Positions 48,473 through 57,772 of a DNA stretch of 64,000 nucleotides are shown here, in pieces. The position numbers and the translations under genes are program-made. The stretch is from UBA6109 sp035366835 (lineage in GTDB: Bacteria; Desulfobacterota; Syntrophia; Syntrophales; UBA6109), in contig DAOSIS010000002.1 of the NCBI GenBank assembly GCA_035366835.1, forward strand, positions 62,001 to 126,000, written 5' to 3'. Positions within the stretch are counted from its first letter, which is position 1. Every line of letters begins with the position of its first letter. Below the pieces are notes generated by a model that was given only the letters and a program-made list of their open reading frames with translations, was not told the DNA's origin and did no database searches.

Positions 48473-50059
48473 TTGGACTGGATAGACAGCATTGACCTGA
48501 TGAAGAGGGGCGGCATTTCCCGAGCGACCCTTAACAACTATATCCGCATGGGTCTCTTGCCGAGGCCGTCCGTCAAACGACCTGAGGGCAGGAGCAATGT
48601 TCGAAGGGTTGGTTTCTTCCCGGTCGAAGTGCTGACGACGATCGACGGCATAAAGAATCTGAAAAAAGAAGGGATGTCCATGCAGGAGATACGATCTGTT
48701 CTGCAGGAAAGACCGATCGTCGCCGCCAAGAATGAGAAAGGACCGCTTGAAACGCCGATCTCTGCGGCGACGGCGGATCTTCCCTTCGCGTCCCTCGCCG
48801 ACGCTGAAGCCCTTGCCGTTCCTCGTGAAAATGCCGGGACATGCGCTTCCGCCGAAGATGTCCGGAAACACAGGGATGAACTTCAACTGACGCTTCAGGA
48901 ACTGACGATGCCGGCTTACCTCGTGAACAACAATTTTGAGGTCGACTGGATCAATCAGGAAGCCGAAGACGTGATCTTCAGGGCTGGTGTCGCACGGATA
49001 CAGGAAGCGGAAGGACGGAATATTTTCCGACTGCTGTTGCAGAATGTCCTCCGCGGAACAGGCGACCAGGCAGGCGAAGAACTCCTCTCGCTGCACATGC
49101 AATTCTTCAAGGCAAGACATGAGAAGACGTCTTTGGACAAGATCTGGGAAGGAATCGGATCTGCGGGACTTGCCAGACTTCAAACCCAATATGATCAAGT
49201 CGACGCGGCACATGGGGGGTTGCAGGAGTCTTATATCAGCCTCCTCCTTGCCGACGGAACGAAGCAAGTCTATCACGTCCATGCGATCGTCTATCGGGAA
49301 GGCGTTTTCTTCCTGTATAAACAGCCGGAACAATCGATGGAAGGGATCGCGCAGCTTCTCAGCAGCCGCGGGAAAATCATTCAGGAATTGTTGAAGAAGC
49401 GGTTGCCGACGCTGGTCTCCTTCTGTGTGCTGGTCGCAGACCTCCAGGACTCGGTGAGAATATGCGCCGAATTGCCACCGGATGAATATTTCGAGCTGAT
49501 CAACCAGATCTGGAGGTGCATGGAATCCACGTTCAAGAAATACTATGGCACCTATGGCAAACACGCCGGCGATGGCATGGTCTATTACTTCCTCAAGGAC
49601 AATGACGCCGATTACGTCATGAACTCCATACACTGTGCTGCGGAACTTCGTGAAAAAATGAAAGAATTGAGCAATGCCTGGCGGGAGAAAAAACGCTGGT
49701 TCAACGAACTGTGTCTGAATATCGGCATCAATGAAGGGCAGGAATTCTTCGGCATGATTCCGGCGGCCCCGGCGATTGAATTCACGGCCCTTGGCGATTC
49801 CGTGAACTGTGCGGGACGTCTCTCTGATTTCGCCCGCGGGGGGTCGATCTGGGTTACAAAGAATCTGCTGAACAGGATCACGGCCGACCAGCGGGCGGAG
49901 ATCCGCTTCGGCATCCGCAGGATCGATCAAGGGGCGGAGATCCTGCTTGAAAACCTCTTCGCCCGGATCATGGATATGATCAAGCCTGATCATCCCAAGT
50001 ATCCGAAATTTGAGGATATTGCCACACTGACCGTGACAGAGATCATCGGTGTCCGCTAG
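48473..50059 (+). CDS. MerR-type HTH / PAS-like / class III nucleotide cyclase fusion
   Basis: A 528-aa protein starting at TTG 48473 after GGAGG. Residues about 5-78 form a MerR-like winged helix-turn-helix ('GGISRATLNNYIRMGLLP', wing with 'GRSNVRRVGFFP', then 'EGMSMQEIRSVL'). Residues about 140-285 resemble a PAS sensor ('MPAYLVNNNFEVDWINQEAE'). Residues about 310-500 are a class III cyclase with metal aspartates D323 and D367, purine-recognising K363 and T438, and transition-state N445 and R449. These spacings equal those of mycobacterial Rv1625c except for one loop six residues longer. Lys/Thr is the class IIIb pattern and predicts cAMP as product. It probably senses a signal, binds DNA and makes or is tuned by cyclic nucleotide. 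Stand-alone gene in a lower-GC stretch. Confidence 0.85.
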   Translation: MDWIDSIDLMKRGGISRATLNNYIRMGLLPRPSVKRPEGRSNVRRVGFFPVEVLTTIDGIKNLKKEGMSMQEIRSVLQERPIVAAKNEKGPLETPISAATADLPFASLADAEALAVPRENAGTCASAEDVRKHRDELQLTLQELTMPAYLVNNNFEVDWINQEAEDVIFRAGVARIQEAEGRNIFRLLLQNVLRGTGDQAGEELLSLHMQFFKARHEKTSLDKIWEGIGSAGLARLQTQYDQVDAAHGGLQESYISLLLADGTKQVYHVHAIVYREGVFFLYKQPEQSMEGIAQLLSSRGKIIQELLKKRLPTLVSFCVLVADLQDSVRICAELPPDEYFELINQIWRCMESTFKKYYGTYGKHAGDGMVYYFLKDNDADYVMNSIHCAAELREKMKELSNAWREKKRWFNELCLNIGINEGQEFFGMIPAAPAIEFTALGDSVNCAGRLSDFARGGSIWVTKNLLNRITADQRAEIRFGIRRIDQGAEILLENLFARIMDMIKPDHPKYPKFEDIATLTVTEIIGVR

Positions 50060-50130
50060 ACCTCCGCTGCCTGCCTCTTCTATACGCCTGATCGGTCTTT
50101 CAACGCAGTCCCTTTTCCGGGAAGATCCAG

Positions 50131-50159
50131 ACAAAAGACTTGAAGCGGATGTCTTTTGT
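50131..50159. repeat. 9-bp inverted repeat upstream of dtd (operator or weak terminator)
   Basis: ACAAAAGAC (50131-50139) and GTCTTTTGT (50151-50159) are exact reverse complements around an 11-nt loop. The repeat encloses the -35 of the putative dtd promoter, so it may be an operator. It could also act as a weak terminator for the cyclase gene, although the T-run is short. Confidence 0.5.
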
Positions 50160-50168
50160 TGCTAACAT
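50140..50168 (+). promoter_or_regulatory. putative dtd promoter
   Basis: TTGAAG (50140-50145), 17-bp spacer, TAACAT (50163-50168), 30 bases upstream of the dtd ATG at 50199. Confidence 0.45.
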
Positions 50169-50198
50169 GCGCGCCAATTGAAAAACGGGGCTGTTCTG

Positions 50199-50648
50199 AT
50201 GCGTGCCGTTGTCCAACGGGTATGTGAAGCCACTGTAATCGTTGAGAAAAAACTGATATCCCGCATCGGGAAGGGGCTCCTGGTTTTTCTCGGCGTGGAA
50301 AGAGGCGATGCTGAGGAAGACGCCGACTATCTGCTTGAAAAAATCACGCATCTGAGGATATTCGAAGATGCGGAACAGAAGATGAACCTTTCCGTGTCGG
50401 ACATCGGCGGGCAGATCCTGGTGGTGTCTCAATTCACCCTGCTGGCGGATTGCCGAAAGGGACGGAGGCCCTCTTTCACGGAAGCGGAGGAGCCTCTACG
50501 GGCAAAGACCCTTTATGAGTATTTTCTGAGCAGTGCGTCAGGGCGCATGAAGGGCGTGGCCAGCGGCGAATTTCAAGCATCCATGAAAGTGGAACTGGTC
50601 AACGACGGTCCCGTAACGATGATTCTTGACAGTCGAAGACGTTCTTGA
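50199..50648 (+). CDS. dtd: D-aminoacyl-tRNA deacylase
   Basis: A 149-aa protein that hydrolyses D-aminoacyl-tRNA (and Gly-tRNA-Ala), recycling mischarged tRNA. The DTD signatures are 'SQFTLLADCRKGRRPSF' near residue 77 and the C-terminal 'ELVNDGPVTMILDS' (the GP cis-proline motif), both intact. ATG 50199 ('MRAVVQRV') is the conserved start; an in-frame TTG 21 bases earlier is not needed. guaB follows after 85 bp. Confidence 0.94.
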   Translation: MRAVVQRVCEATVIVEKKLISRIGKGLLVFLGVERGDAEEDADYLLEKITHLRIFEDAEQKMNLSVSDIGGQILVVSQFTLLADCRKGRRPSFTEAEEPLRAKTLYEYFLSSASGRMKGVASGEFQASMKVELVNDGPVTMILDSRRRS

Positions 50649-50733
50649 CTGAAGCGTCGGCCTCGGACTGCCGGACAGGTGTTGCGGGGCAGGCTTTTGC
50701 GGTTTCGAAAAGGAAGGAGAGGTTTACAGAGAC

Positions 50734-52194
50734 ATGTTGGAAGACACCCCCAGAGAGGCATTGACCTTTGAAGACTTGCTGCTGCTTCCGGCCGAGTCCA
50801 ATATCCTTCCCAAGGATGTTGATACAGCGACGAAATTGACGAACAATATCGTGCTGAACATTCCGCTCATGAGTGCGGCAATGGACACGGTGACCGAGTC
50901 CCGGACGGCGATCTGCATGGCCCAAGAAGGGGGAATCGGCATCATCCACAGGAATATGAGCATCGAACAGCAGGCCACCGAGGTGGACCGCGTAAAGAAA
51001 TCGGAAAGCGGCATGATCGTCGATCCCATCACGGTTGAACCGGAGCAAAAGGTCCATGAGGCCCTTGAGATCATGAACCGATACCGCATATCCGGCGTCC
51101 CCGTCGTCAAGAAGGGGAAACTGGTCGGCATTCTCACCAATCGGGACCTTCGCTTCGAAACCAATCTCGATCAGCCCGTGTCGGCCGTCATGACGAAGGA
51201 CAACCTTGTCACCGTTTTTTCCACCATTACGCTGGATGAATCGAAGAGGCTTTTTCACAAGCATCGGATCGAGAAGCTTCTCGTCGTGGACGACGCCTAC
51301 AACCTGAAGGGATTGATCACCATCAAGGATATCGAGAAGATCCGGAAGTATCCGAACGCCTGCAAGGATTCGCTCGGCCGTCTGCGCGTCGGCGCCGCCG
51401 TGGGCATCCTGGACAGGGAAGCGCGCGTGGAGGCACTGACGGCCGCCGGAGTGGATGTGATCGTCATCGACACCTCACACGGCCATTCGAAGGCGGTGCT
51501 GGACGCCATCCGGGCGACAAAGAAGCGATTCCCGAAGTGTGAGCTCATTGCCGGCAACGTGGCGACTTCCGACGGTGCGAAAGCGCTGATCGATGCGGGC
51601 ATCGATGCCATCAAGGTCGGCGTCGGCCCCGGTTCGATCTGCACGACAAGAATCGTCGCCGGGGTCGGTGTGCCCCAGATAACGGCGATCAGTGAAGCCT
51701 ATCGTGTTGCAGGGCGGAGCAATGTACCGATCATCGCCGACGGAGGGATCAAGTACTCGGGGGATATCGTCAAAGCGCTGGCAGCAGGGGCACACACGGT
51801 CATGATCGGAGGTCTCTTCGCCGGAACGGAGGAAAGCCCCGGTGAGACGGTCCTGTTCCAGGGCAGGAGTTACAAGGTGTACCGCGGCATGGGCTCTCTG
51901 GAAGCAATGAAGATGGGAAGCCGTGATCGCTATTACCAGGACGATGTCGAGACCAACGCGAAACTGGTGCCGGAGGGCATCGAGGGGCGGGTTCCTTTCC
52001 GCGGATCCTTGTCCGCCAGCATTCACCAGCTCATCGGCGGTCTCAAGGCCGGCATGGGATATGTCGGCTGCAGGACCGTTCAGGAGCTGAGGGAAAAGGC
52101 AAGGTTCGTCAGGATCACCTCGGCAGGGTTGAGGGAAAGTCACGTCCACGACGTCATTATCACCAAGGAAGCGCCGAATTACTGGCTGGACTGA
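50734..52194 (+). CDS. guaB: IMP dehydrogenase
   Basis: A 486-aa enzyme that oxidises IMP to XMP with NAD+, the committed step to GMP. The barrel is interrupted by a pair of CBS domains (about residues 93-210, 'ALEIMNRYRISGVPVV'), which sense adenine nucleotides. The catalytic cysteine is C303 in 'GPGSICTTRIVAGVG', with the flap 'YRGMGSLEAM' near residue 385. ATG 50734 follows AAGGAGAGG. guaA is not in the window. Confidence 0.96.
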   Translation: MLEDTPREALTFEDLLLLPAESNILPKDVDTATKLTNNIVLNIPLMSAAMDTVTESRTAICMAQEGGIGIIHRNMSIEQQATEVDRVKKSESGMIVDPITVEPEQKVHEALEIMNRYRISGVPVVKKGKLVGILTNRDLRFETNLDQPVSAVMTKDNLVTVFSTITLDESKRLFHKHRIEKLLVVDDAYNLKGLITIKDIEKIRKYPNACKDSLGRLRVGAAVGILDREARVEALTAAGVDVIVIDTSHGHSKAVLDAIRATKKRFPKCELIAGNVATSDGAKALIDAGIDAIKVGVGPGSICTTRIVAGVGVPQITAISEAYRVAGRSNVPIIADGGIKYSGDIVKALAAGAHTVMIGGLFAGTEESPGETVLFQGRSYKVYRGMGSLEAMKMGSRDRYYQDDVETNAKLVPEGIEGRVPFRGSLSASIHQLIGGLKAGMGYVGCRTVQELREKARFVRITSAGLRESHVHDVIITKEAPNYWLD

Positions 52195-52309
52195 AGTCGA
52201 GCGGCGTTTATATCCATAGACCGTCTCAGCATCTCCCGAACCGAGACCGCCGTCCTCTTTTTCTGCCCCCAGCGGCTGGAACGGTCATCATTCGCGAACC
52301 CGGTGAGTC

Positions 52310-55300
52310 ATGAAACACACGGACTTTGTTCATCTGCACGTTCATACGCAATTCAGTCTTCTCGACGGAACCATCCGGCTCGATGCGCTGTTCAAGACAG
52401 CGAAGGAATACCAGATGCCGGCGATCGCCCTGACCGATCACGGGAACATGTTCGGGGCCGTCAGTTTCTACCAGACGGCCTACCGGCACGGCATCAAGCC
52501 GATCATCGGTTGCGAATCCTATGTCGCGCCCGGGAGCCGTTTTGACAAGACCGGCCACGGGACAGGAGAGACCGCCCGCCATCTCATTCTGCTGGCAAAA
52601 AACCTTCAAGGCTATCGGAACCTGATGAAGCTGACGACGGCTGCGTACCTTGAGGGCTTTTATTACCGTCCCAGAATCGACAAGGCGCTTCTGGCCGAAC
52701 ACCACGAGGGGCTCATTGCCCTCAGCGCATGCCTGCACGGCGAGATTCCGAACCTCCTCCTCCGCGGCGAGATGGAAGCCGCTGAACGCGTTGCCTCGCA
52801 GTACCGCGAATTGTTCGGCGAGGGGAACTTCTTCCTGGAAGTCATGGAAAACGGGATTCCAGAGCAGAAGACCGTCAATCAGGGGCTCCTGGAGCTCGGC
52901 CGGCGCCTGTCGCTTCCCCTGGTCGCAACAAACGACTGCCATTACCTCAGGTCGACGGATGCCGAAGCCCACGAGATTCTGCTCTGCATTCAGACCGGGA
53001 AGACCGTGGAAAGCCCGGATCGCATGCGCTTCGCAACGGACCAGTTCTATTTCCGTTCGCCGGAGGAAATGAAAGCGCTCTTCGCCTGGTGCCCCCAGGC
53101 AATTGAGAACACGGTGCAGATCGCCGAGCGCTGCAACCTGACGCTGGAGTTCGGGAAATTCTATCTGCCGCGGTTCGAGGTGAGCGCCGACAAGAGCCTC
53201 GATGAAGTCCTGCGGGAGGCTGCACGGAAGGGTCTTGAACGTCTGCTGCCGGTCATCTTGAAGAGCGCTCCCGGAGACGACGACGGTGCGATGAAGGAGA
53301 AGTACGAAAAAAGGCTCCATGAGGAACTGGAGATGATCCGTTCCATGGGATTCGCCGGGTATTTTCTGATCGTTGCGGATTTCGTCAACTACGCAAAGGA
53401 CCGGCAGATTCCGGTCGGTCCGGGGCGCGGGTCCGCGGCGGGCAGCCTGGTCGCATATGCCCTGGGGATCACCAACATCGATCCGATTCGTTACGGGCTG
53501 TTTTTCGAACGCTTCCTCAATCCGAGCCGCATCAGCATGCCCGATATCGACATCGATTTCTGCCAGGAAGGACGGGACGAGATCATCCGGTACGTGACGG
53601 AGAAATACGGTACGGATCACGTGGCCCAGATCATCACGTTCGGGAAGATGCAGGCCAAGGCGGTCGTTCGCGACGTCGGCCGGGCGATGAACATTCCCTA
53701 CGGTGAAGTCGACGCGATCGCCAAGATGATCCCCAATGTCCTCAACATCACGTTGGAGGACGCCATCAAGTCCGAGTCGAGACTGGCGGAAGAAGAGAAG
53801 AAGAACCCCAAGGTCAAGAAACTGCTGAATCTGTCCCGTTCCCTGGAAGGCTTGAACCGCCATGCATCCACACACGCGGCCGGCGTGGTGATATCGGACG
53901 TGCCCCTTGTCGAACGGGTCCCCCTGTGTTCGCCCAAGGACGACGTCGTGACGCAGTTCACCATGAACGACATTTCGACCGTCGGCCTGACAAAATTCGA
54001 TTTCCTCGGTCTGAAGACGCTCACGGTCATCAAGAATGCGCTGAAGTTCATCCGCGAGGGGCGCCGGGATGCGCTCGACATGGATGCGCTGCCGCTCGAT
54101 GACCGCGAGACCTATCAATTGCTCATGAAAGGGGATACCGACGGGGTGTTCCAGCTGGAGAGTTCCGGCATGAAGGACATCCTCGTCAGCATGAAGCCGG
54201 ACTGCATCGAAGACATCATCGCCCTCATCGCGCTGTATCGGCCGGGACCGATGAACATGGTGCCCGAATTCATCTCCCGCAAGCAGGGAAAAACGAAGAT
54301 CGTCTACGAATTGCCGGAACTGGAAGCGATCCTGAAAGAGACCTACGGGGTCATCGTCTATCAGGAGCAGGTCATGCAGATCGCAGTCGCCATCGGCAAT
54401 TATACGATGTCCGAAGCCGATACGCTGCGGAAAGTCATGAGCAAGAAGAAAGCCTCCGAGATGGAGAAGGAAAAGCCGAAGTTCCTCGAGGGGGCCGGCA
54501 AGCGAAAGATACCCGAGGTCAAGGCCAAGAAAATCTGGGAGCAGATGGAGACCTTTGCCGAATACGGGTTCAACAAATCCCACAGTACGGCCTATGCCAT
54601 GATTTCCTATCAGACGGCATACCTCAAGGCCCACTATCCCGCCGAATTCATGGCCGCGCTCCTCACCAGTGAAAAGGACAACCGGGACAAGATCATCAAG
54701 CACATCAACAACTGCAAGGGGATGGGCATCGGCGTTCTGCCTCCCGATATCAACGAATCCGAGAGCGATTTCAGCGTTTCCGGCGGAAAGACGATCCGTT
54801 TCGGCTTGGCGGCCGTGAAAAATGTCGGCATCGGCGCGATCGAAGAGATCATCCATGCCCGGAAGGAAGGCGGCCAAGGCGACCGTTTTCGGTCTTTCCA
54901 GGATTTCTGCCGTCGCGTCGATCTCCGCAAAGTCAACAAAAGGGTCATTGAAAGCCTGATCAAGTGCGGTGCCTTCGATTCCCTCGGGCACAAACGCCGG
55001 CAGCTGCTCGACGCCCACGAGGAGATCATGGATGCGGCCCAGAAGCATCAGCGGGACAAATCAAACGGCCAGGTCAGTTTTTTCGACCGTGTCGGAGGGG
55101 AGGGGGAGGGCGATGCGGAAACCTTTGTGAGCAGCCCCCTGCGCGACCTCCCGGAGTGGGACCACAGGGAACTGCTCAGCTACGAGAAGGAAACCCTGGG
55201 GTTCTACATTACCGGGCACCCTTTGATTCCGTGGAAGGACAAGCTGGATCTGCTCACCAGTTCCGATACGGCGAACATCGCGGACCGGAACGATAAGGAT

Positions 55301-55777
55301 GAAGTCGTCATCGCGGGAATCATCAGCAACATCCGGGAGGTGACGACAAGAAAAAAGGACGTCATGGCCTACGTGACCCTTGAAGACCTCAAGGGTTCGG
55401 TCACGGTGATCTTCTTCGCCGACATCTATCGCGCCGCTTTTGCGCTTCTGCACAGCGAAGAGCCCGTGGTGATTCGCGGGACCGTGGATATAAAGGTCAT
55501 TGCCTCCGAGGCGCAGCCGCTTTCGGAGGCCACAGTCGCTCCCTGCAAAACAGTCCATTTCCGGATCGACGCGATGCGTGCGACGGGCCGGGAGATCGAC
55601 GAATTGCACGCCCTGCTGAGCAAGAAGCGCGGCAAGCAGGACGGCTTCCTGCACCTTGTCAACGGGAGCAGCGAAACCGTGATCTACCTCGGCCGCGACA
55701 TGCGCCTCGAGTTGAGCGGCGATCTGCTGAAGTCCGCCGATATGATCCTCGGCGCAGGCGCGACAAGATTCTCCTGA
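52310..55777 (+). CDS. dnaE: DNA polymerase III subunit alpha
   Basis: An 1155-aa replicative polymerase of the DnaE1 type. The N-terminal PHP domain ('FVHLHVHTQFSLLDG', 'IALTDHGNMFG') retains metal-binding histidines. The palm carries 'PDIDIDFCQEGRDEI' with catalytic D412 and D414 and a distant third aspartate. The fingers have 'RHASTHAAGVVIS'. A helix-hairpin-helix (about 800-850), an OB fold ('VVIAGIISNIREV', about 1000) and a tau-binding tail follow. The length equals E. coli DnaE (1160 aa). A UPF0280 gene begins 15 bp later. Confidence 0.97.
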   Translation: MKHTDFVHLHVHTQFSLLDGTIRLDALFKTAKEYQMPAIALTDHGNMFGAVSFYQTAYRHGIKPIIGCESYVAPGSRFDKTGHGTGETARHLILLAKNLQGYRNLMKLTTAAYLEGFYYRPRIDKALLAEHHEGLIALSACLHGEIPNLLLRGEMEAAERVASQYRELFGEGNFFLEVMENGIPEQKTVNQGLLELGRRLSLPLVATNDCHYLRSTDAEAHEILLCIQTGKTVESPDRMRFATDQFYFRSPEEMKALFAWCPQAIENTVQIAERCNLTLEFGKFYLPRFEVSADKSLDEVLREAARKGLERLLPVILKSAPGDDDGAMKEKYEKRLHEELEMIRSMGFAGYFLIVADFVNYAKDRQIPVGPGRGSAAGSLVAYALGITNIDPIRYGLFFERFLNPSRISMPDIDIDFCQEGRDEIIRYVTEKYGTDHVAQIITFGKMQAKAVVRDVGRAMNIPYGEVDAIAKMIPNVLNITLEDAIKSESRLAEEEKKNPKVKKLLNLSRSLEGLNRHASTHAAGVVISDVPLVERVPLCSPKDDVVTQFTMNDISTVGLTKFDFLGLKTLTVIKNALKFIREGRRDALDMDALPLDDRETYQLLMKGDTDGVFQLESSGMKDILVSMKPDCIEDIIALIALYRPGPMNMVPEFISRKQGKTKIVYELPELEAILKETYGVIVYQEQVMQIAVAIGNYTMSEADTLRKVMSKKKASEMEKEKPKFLEGAGKRKIPEVKAKKIWEQMETFAEYGFNKSHSTAYAMISYQTAYLKAHYPAEFMAALLTSEKDNRDKIIKHINNCKGMGIGVLPPDINESESDFSVSGGKTIRFGLAAVKNVGIGAIEEIIHARKEGGQGDRFRSFQDFCRRVDLRKVNKRVIESLIKCGAFDSLGHKRRQLLDAHEEIMDAAQKHQRDKSNGQVSFFDRVGGEGEGDAETFVSSPLRDLPEWDHRELLSYEKETLGFYITGHPLIPWKDKLDLLTSSDTANIADRNDKDEVVIAGIISNIREVTTRKKDVMAYVTLEDLKGSVTVIFFADIYRAAFALLHSEEPVVIRGTVDIKVIASEAQPLSEATVAPCKTVHFRIDAMRATGREIDELHALLSKKRGKQDGFLHLVNGSSETVIYLGRDMRLELSGDLLKSADMILGAGATRFS

Positions 55778-55792
55778 CAGGGTTCTCCGCCC

Positions 55793-56518
55793 ATGGAAGC
55801 AGCCGAAAAGACCTACCGGAACATGGTCTCGGGAGAAGACCTTCTCTTCTATGAAGTGAACGTCCGCGAGACGGAACTCCTCATCCGTTCGGATGTCCTC
55901 CTGCGCGACGAGGCCCTGGCGGCCGTTCACTCCTTCCGCGGCCATATCGAGGCCTATATCGACAGGCATCCCGATTTCCTGACGTCGCTGGCGCCATTGC
56001 CGGAAGACGACTTTTCGCCGGCGATCGTGCGGGCCATGCTCGGAGCCGGAAAAGAGGCCGGCGTCGGGCCGATGGCGGCTGTCGCCGGCGCGATCGCCGA
56101 GTTCGTCGGACGAAAACTCGAGGGGCTGTGCAGGGACGTGATCATCGAAAACGGCGGCGATATTTTCCTCAAGAGCCGAAGGGAGCGCCGCGTCGGGATT
56201 TTTGCCGGTGATTCACCGCTGAGCGAACGCATTGCCTTGAAGATTCCGCCTGCCGGGAAGGCGATCGGGATCTGTACGTCGTCCGGTACGGTCGGACACT
56301 CGTTGAGTTTCGGAAAGGCGGACGCCGTATGCGTCCTTTCGGGCTCGGCAACGCTGTCCGATGCGGCGGCGACCGCCGTCGGCAACGTGGTCAAGCGACG
56401 AGCGGACATTGTCCGCGGCATCGAGAGGGCGCGGCAGATTCCCGGCGTGCAGGGAATCCTGATCATCGTTGGAGATCAGATGGGCCTGTGGGGTGAGATG
56501 GAGATTGTACGATCCTGA
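55793..56518 (+). CDS. UPF0280 (ApbE-like) family protein
   Basis: A 241-aa protein of the UPF0280 family, which shares the ApbE (FAD:protein FMN transferase) T-fold. 'PMAAVAGAIAEFVGRKL' and 'DVIIENGGDIFLKS' are family motifs, as is 'SGTVGHSLSFGKADAVCVLS' ('GTVGHS' resembles the ApbE metal/flavin site). Whether it transfers FMN is not established. The gene trails dnaE closely and may be cotranscribed. It faces the J-domain gene convergently across 53 bp of AT-rich sequence. Confidence 0.85.
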   Translation: MEAAEKTYRNMVSGEDLLFYEVNVRETELLIRSDVLLRDEALAAVHSFRGHIEAYIDRHPDFLTSLAPLPEDDFSPAIVRAMLGAGKEAGVGPMAAVAGAIAEFVGRKLEGLCRDVIIENGGDIFLKSRRERRVGIFAGDSPLSERIALKIPPAGKAIGICTSSGTVGHSLSFGKADAVCVLSGSATLSDAAATAVGNVVKRRADIVRGIERARQIPGVQGILIIVGDQMGLWGEMEIVRS

Positions 56519-56571
56519 CTCTGGAAAGCACGTAACATTAGTTTACATAACATATCTTATGAGACCAAAGA

Positions 56572-57531
56572 TCATAATCCTTCCTCGGCGAGTCTCTTGA
56601 CCAGCTGCGCCTGCTTCTCCGTAAGCTTCTTCGGCACTTCGATCGATATCTTGATGTACAGATCGCCCCTTCCCGAACCCTTCAGGCGCGGAACGCCATA
56701 ACCCTTCATGCGGATTTTCGTATTGCCTTGCGTTCCCGCCGGAATCTTCACCTTCTTGACGCTTCCGTCGATCGTCGGAACCTCGATCGACGTCCCCAAG
56801 GCCGCCCTTGAGAAGGAAATCGTCCTTTCGATGTAGAGATCGTTCCCATCCCTTGCAAACATCGGATGCGGAAGGATGTTGACGTTCAGATAAAGATCGC
56901 CGGGAGGTCCGCCTCCGACGCCGGGCCCGCCCTTTGCCGCAAGCCTCAGCTTTTTTCCGGTGTTGATGCCCGGGGGGACCTTGAAGGAGATCTCATCGGT
57001 TTTTCCGTCCCGCTGGAGGGCGAGTTTCTTCTCCGCCCCCAATACGGATTCCTCCAATGTTATTGAAAGATTGTACTCGAGATCCGGCCCCGGCTCGGGT
57101 TCCTGCTCGAACCGGCGTCCGCCGGTGAAAAGCCCGCCAAAGGGATCATCCCCGGTCCCCTGATAAGAGTAGCCTCGCCGTCTCCCGGCGTTTCCGTAAC
57201 CCGCCGTTCTTCTTCCCCCCTGGCCGAACATTCCCCCGAAACCCAGATCGCGGAGGATCTCATTGATGTCGAAATTCCTGAAGATGTCTTCCTGCGTGTA
57301 CTGCTGCCTGAACCCTTCCGACCCAAAGCTGTCGTACTGTTTCCGCTTCTCGGGATCGCTCAGGACCGCGTAGGCTTCACTGATCTTCTTGAATTTCTCC
57401 TCCGCCTGCTTATTGTTGGGATTCCGGTCGGGATGGTATTTCAGCGCGAGCCTGCGATAGGCCTTCTTGATGTCATCGACCGACGAGGTCTTCTCCACGC
57501 CCAGTATCTTATAGTAGTCTTCCGCCGCCAT
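56572..57531 (-). CDS. cbpA: CbpA-type DnaJ co-chaperone (no zinc finger)
   Basis: A 319-aa protein. The N-terminal J domain (about 4-68) has 'KYHPDRN', and the HPD loop stimulates DnaK ATP hydrolysis. A Gly/Phe-rich linker (about 75-145) follows. Two C-terminal beta-barrel domains begin with 'EYNLSITLEESVLG', contain 'PPGINTGKKLRL' and 'VNILPHPMFARDGNDLY', and are followed by a short dimerisation tail. The CXXCXGXG zinc repeats of canonical DnaJ are absent, so it is a class B/CbpA type. dnaK is not present here. ATG 57531 is clear. Confidence 0.93.
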   Translation of the reverse strand: MAAEDYYKILGVEKTSSVDDIKKAYRRLALKYHPDRNPNNKQAEEKFKKISEAYAVLSDPEKRKQYDSFGSEGFRQQYTQEDIFRNFDINEILRDLGFGGMFGQGGRRTAGYGNAGRRRGYSYQGTGDDPFGGLFTGGRRFEQEPEPGPDLEYNLSITLEESVLGAEKKLALQRDGKTDEISFKVPPGINTGKKLRLAAKGGPGVGGGPPGDLYLNVNILPHPMFARDGNDLYIERTISFSRAALGTSIEVPTIDGSVKKVKIPAGTQGNTKIRMKGYGVPRLKGSGRGDLYIKISIEVPKKLTEKQAQLVKRLAEEGL

Positions 57532-57597
57532 TTGCCCTCTTCTGCCGACTATGTATGCAGTATTTCAGATAAACCGTCTGCAATATCACTCCGGCGT

Positions 57598-57625
57598 AAG
57601 TTACCTACTTGTTCCCTTTTGTCAA
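57598..57625 (-). promoter_or_regulatory. putative promoter of the cbpA-like gene
   Basis: On the minus strand: TTGACA (57625-57620), 16-bp spacer, TAACTT (57603-57598), about 65 bases before the ATG. The 57695-57785 part of this 241-bp gap is an AT-rich tract without recognisable genes or strong hairpins. Confidence 0.35.
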
Positions 57626-57772
57626 GGTTTTTCGCGGAGAGGAGCAGGCGGCCTGACCGACGAGGATCAGCAGATCTACGGGACAAGACGATTCGCTTCA
57701 TGGCAATAATTATTAGCGATGAAATACAAATAGATAAACAACTATTTTAATACATTATATTACCTAATTATT

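Noticed and set aside
52226..55048. A 940-codon open frame on the minus strand
   Set aside because: Antisense to dnaE. Its composition is that of reverse-read coding sequence and no domain is seen.
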